Shown: piece after piece, positions 62,884 through 64,000 of the stretch
Layout of the letters: each line of letters opens with the position of its first letter
Position numbering within the stretch: the stretch's first letter is position 1
Program-made: the position numbers and the translations under genes
The notes under the pieces: generated by a model
The model's database searches: none
Told to the model about the DNA's origin: nothing
Seen by the model: only the letters and a program-made list of their open reading frames with translations
Assembly: GCA_000431335.1 (NCBI GenBank)
Contig: FR888054.1
Span: 124,001 to 188,000 of the forward strand
Source: Clostridium sp. CAG:343
GTDB taxonomy: Bacteria; Bacillota; Clostridia; TANB77; CAG-508
Reading direction: 5' to 3'
DNA length: 64,000 bases

Positions 62884-63660
62884 TTGTTAAACAACAAAGT
62901 AGAAATATGTGGAGTAAATACATCAAAGTTACCATTATTAAGTAAGAAAGAAAAAGAAGAACTATTCGTAAAAATAAAAGAAGGAGATGAAGAAGCAAGA
63001 AATGTATTTATAAACGGAAATTTAAGGTTAGTATTAAGTGTTATACAGAGATTTTATGGAAGAGGAGAAACAGCAGATGATTTATTTCAAGTAGGCTGTG
63101 TAGGACTTATCAAAGCAATAGACAATTTTGATTTAAGCCAAAATGTGCAATTTAGTACTTATGCAGTTCCTATGATAATAGGTGAAGTAAAAAGATATTT
63201 AAGAGATAATAATAGCATAAGAGTAAGCAGATCAGTAAGAGATTTAGCATATAAAGCGATTCAATTTAAAGAACGATATACAAAAGAACACGGAAAAGAG
63301 CCTAATATAGAAGAAATAGCAAAAGAACTTGGAGTGGAAAGAGAAGAAATTGCAGTGAGTTTTGATGCTATACAAGATCCTATATCTTTGCAAGAACCGA
63401 TTTATAATGATGGCACAGAGAATATATATATCATCGACCAAATTAAAGATAATAAAAATACTGATGAATTATGGGCAGAAAATATGACTATAAAAGGAGC
63501 TTTAGAAAAATTAAATGAAAAGGAAAAAATGATTGTAACAAAAAGATTTTTTCAAGGAAGAACACAAATGGAGGTAGCTGAAGAAATAGGAATTTCGCAG
63601 GCTCAAGTATCAAGATTAGAAAAGAGTGCTATTAATCATATAAAAAGATTTTACAAATAA
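62884..63660 (+). CDS. sigG: Forespore sigma factor G
   Basis: 258 residues from TTG 62884 (GGAGG eight bases upstream). N-terminus NNKVEICGVNTSKLPLLSKK, as in SigG; region 2 (NLRLVLSVIQRFYGRGETAD, DLFQVGCVGLIKAIDNFDLS), region 3 (RDLAYKAIQFKERYTKEHGK) and region 4 (KRFFQGRTQMEVAEEIGISQ). Drives late forespore genes. It follows sigE by 71 bases, the conserved spoIIG-sigG order. Intact frame. Confidence 0.96.
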   Translation: MLNNKVEICGVNTSKLPLLSKKEKEELFVKIKEGDEEARNVFINGNLRLVLSVIQRFYGRGETADDLFQVGCVGLIKAIDNFDLSQNVQFSTYAVPMIIGEVKRYLRDNNSIRVSRSVRDLAYKAIQFKERYTKEHGKEPNIEEIAKELGVEREEIAVSFDAIQDPISLQEPIYNDGTENIYIIDQIKDNKNTDELWAENMTIKGALEKLNEKEKMIVTKRFFQGRTQMEVAEEIGISQAQVSRLEKSAINHIKRFYK

Positions 63661-63698
63661 CCAAGAGAATTAAATCTTTTGGTTATTTAATTTTTAAT
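63656..63698 (+). terminator. Terminator after sigG
   Basis: AATAACCAAGAG and CTTTTGGTTATT pair (one G-U) around ATTAAAT, followed by TAATTTTT. Confidence 0.75.
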
Positions 63699-63751
63699 AT
63701 AAATACATTTTTTAAAAGAAAAAGAATATATATAAAAGGGAGGAAATAAAA

Positions 63752-63985
63752 ATGATGGATAAAGGCTTGGATTTTAAACATAAGGAAGTTGTTAATATAA
63801 CAAATGGAAAAAGACTAGGATATGTTCAAGATGTATGTGCAGATTTAGAAACTGGAACAATTACACATATTATAGTTCCAGGAAGCAATAAAATTTTAAA
63901 TATATTTTCTCAAAATAACGATATTGTAATACCGTGGCAAAAAATAAAGTGTATCGGAGATGATTTAATCTTAGTAGAAATTTAA
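63752..63985 (+). CDS. ylmC: YlmC/YmxH-family PRC-barrel protein
   Basis: 77 residues, ATG after GGGAGG. A single PRC-barrel-like domain: FKHKEVVNITNGKRLGYVQD, VCADLETGTITHIIVPG, DIVIPWQKIKCIGDDLILVE. Family knowledge: YlmC/YmxH proteins lie next to sigG or sigE in spore formers; the function is still uncertain. The short length is normal for the family. Confidence 0.88.
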   Translation: MMDKGLDFKHKEVVNITNGKRLGYVQDVCADLETGTITHIIVPGSNKILNIFSQNNDIVIPWQKIKCIGDDLILVEI

Positions 63986-64000
63986 TAAATAAAGATAAAA

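Overview
The window is very AT-rich and comes from an endospore-forming, probably anaerobic Clostridia-type Firmicute. The evidence is a sporulation block (spoIIGA-sigE-sigG), a division-and-wall cluster in Clostridia order (murA, ftsQ/divIB, two DUF881 genes, sbp, ftsA, ftsZ), a PdaB-like deacetylase, pyruvate formate-lyase with its activase, a bifunctional AdhE, and the DapL route to lysine.

Layout. Bases 1-5.3 kb are an accessory zone: the tail of a tyrosine integrase, an initiator-tRNA 3' remnant, a minus-strand run of small enzymes (methyltransferase, ASCH, NUDIX, histidine phosphatase, deoxyribosyltransferase-like), a decayed AIPR gene and a truncated HTH gene. From 5.34 to 15.25 kb a 9.9-kb integrative element sits in the initiator tRNA-fMet gene, bounded by 51-bp direct repeats. 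It has Int and Xis, a replication-type HTH protein, an ECF sigma/anti-sigma pair, two divergent secreted paralogues around an orphan Spo0A-like response regulator, an M23 endopeptidase and a toxin-like small membrane protein. From 15.3 to 30 kb lie a large solenoid-like protein, a D,D-carboxypeptidase, a 1933-residue LPXTG/dockerin/C39-like surface protein, ComEA, an LCP ligase, CvpA and a propeller protein. A 489-bp palindrome precedes the 30.5-45 kb block (dapF, dapL, ruvA, rarA, TauE halves, SSB-like, rluD, rluB, S1 protein). Then come pflA/pflB, an M23 protein, a receiver-less Spo0A-type protein and adhE, and finally the murA to ylmC division/sporulation cluster.

Main observation. Six chromosomal genes (histidine phosphatase, dapF, rarA, rluB, murA, sigE) are each broken at one place in the same way. 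An in-frame CGG codon is met, and the conserved protein resumes exactly one base later, so that C is skipped and the overlapping GGA/GGG is read as glycine. By eye, none of the other chromosomal genes (about 15,000 codons) has an in-frame CGG, while CGA, CGT, CGC and AGG are used. The only other in-frame CGG codons are two in the secreted genes of the integrative element. This fits a genome in which CGG is unassigned, or nearly so, and triggers +1 frameshifting on to GGN. I annotate all six as full-length genes with a one-base skip. Errors scattered at random would not produce this pattern, but resequencing, the tRNA gene set and proteomics are needed for proof.
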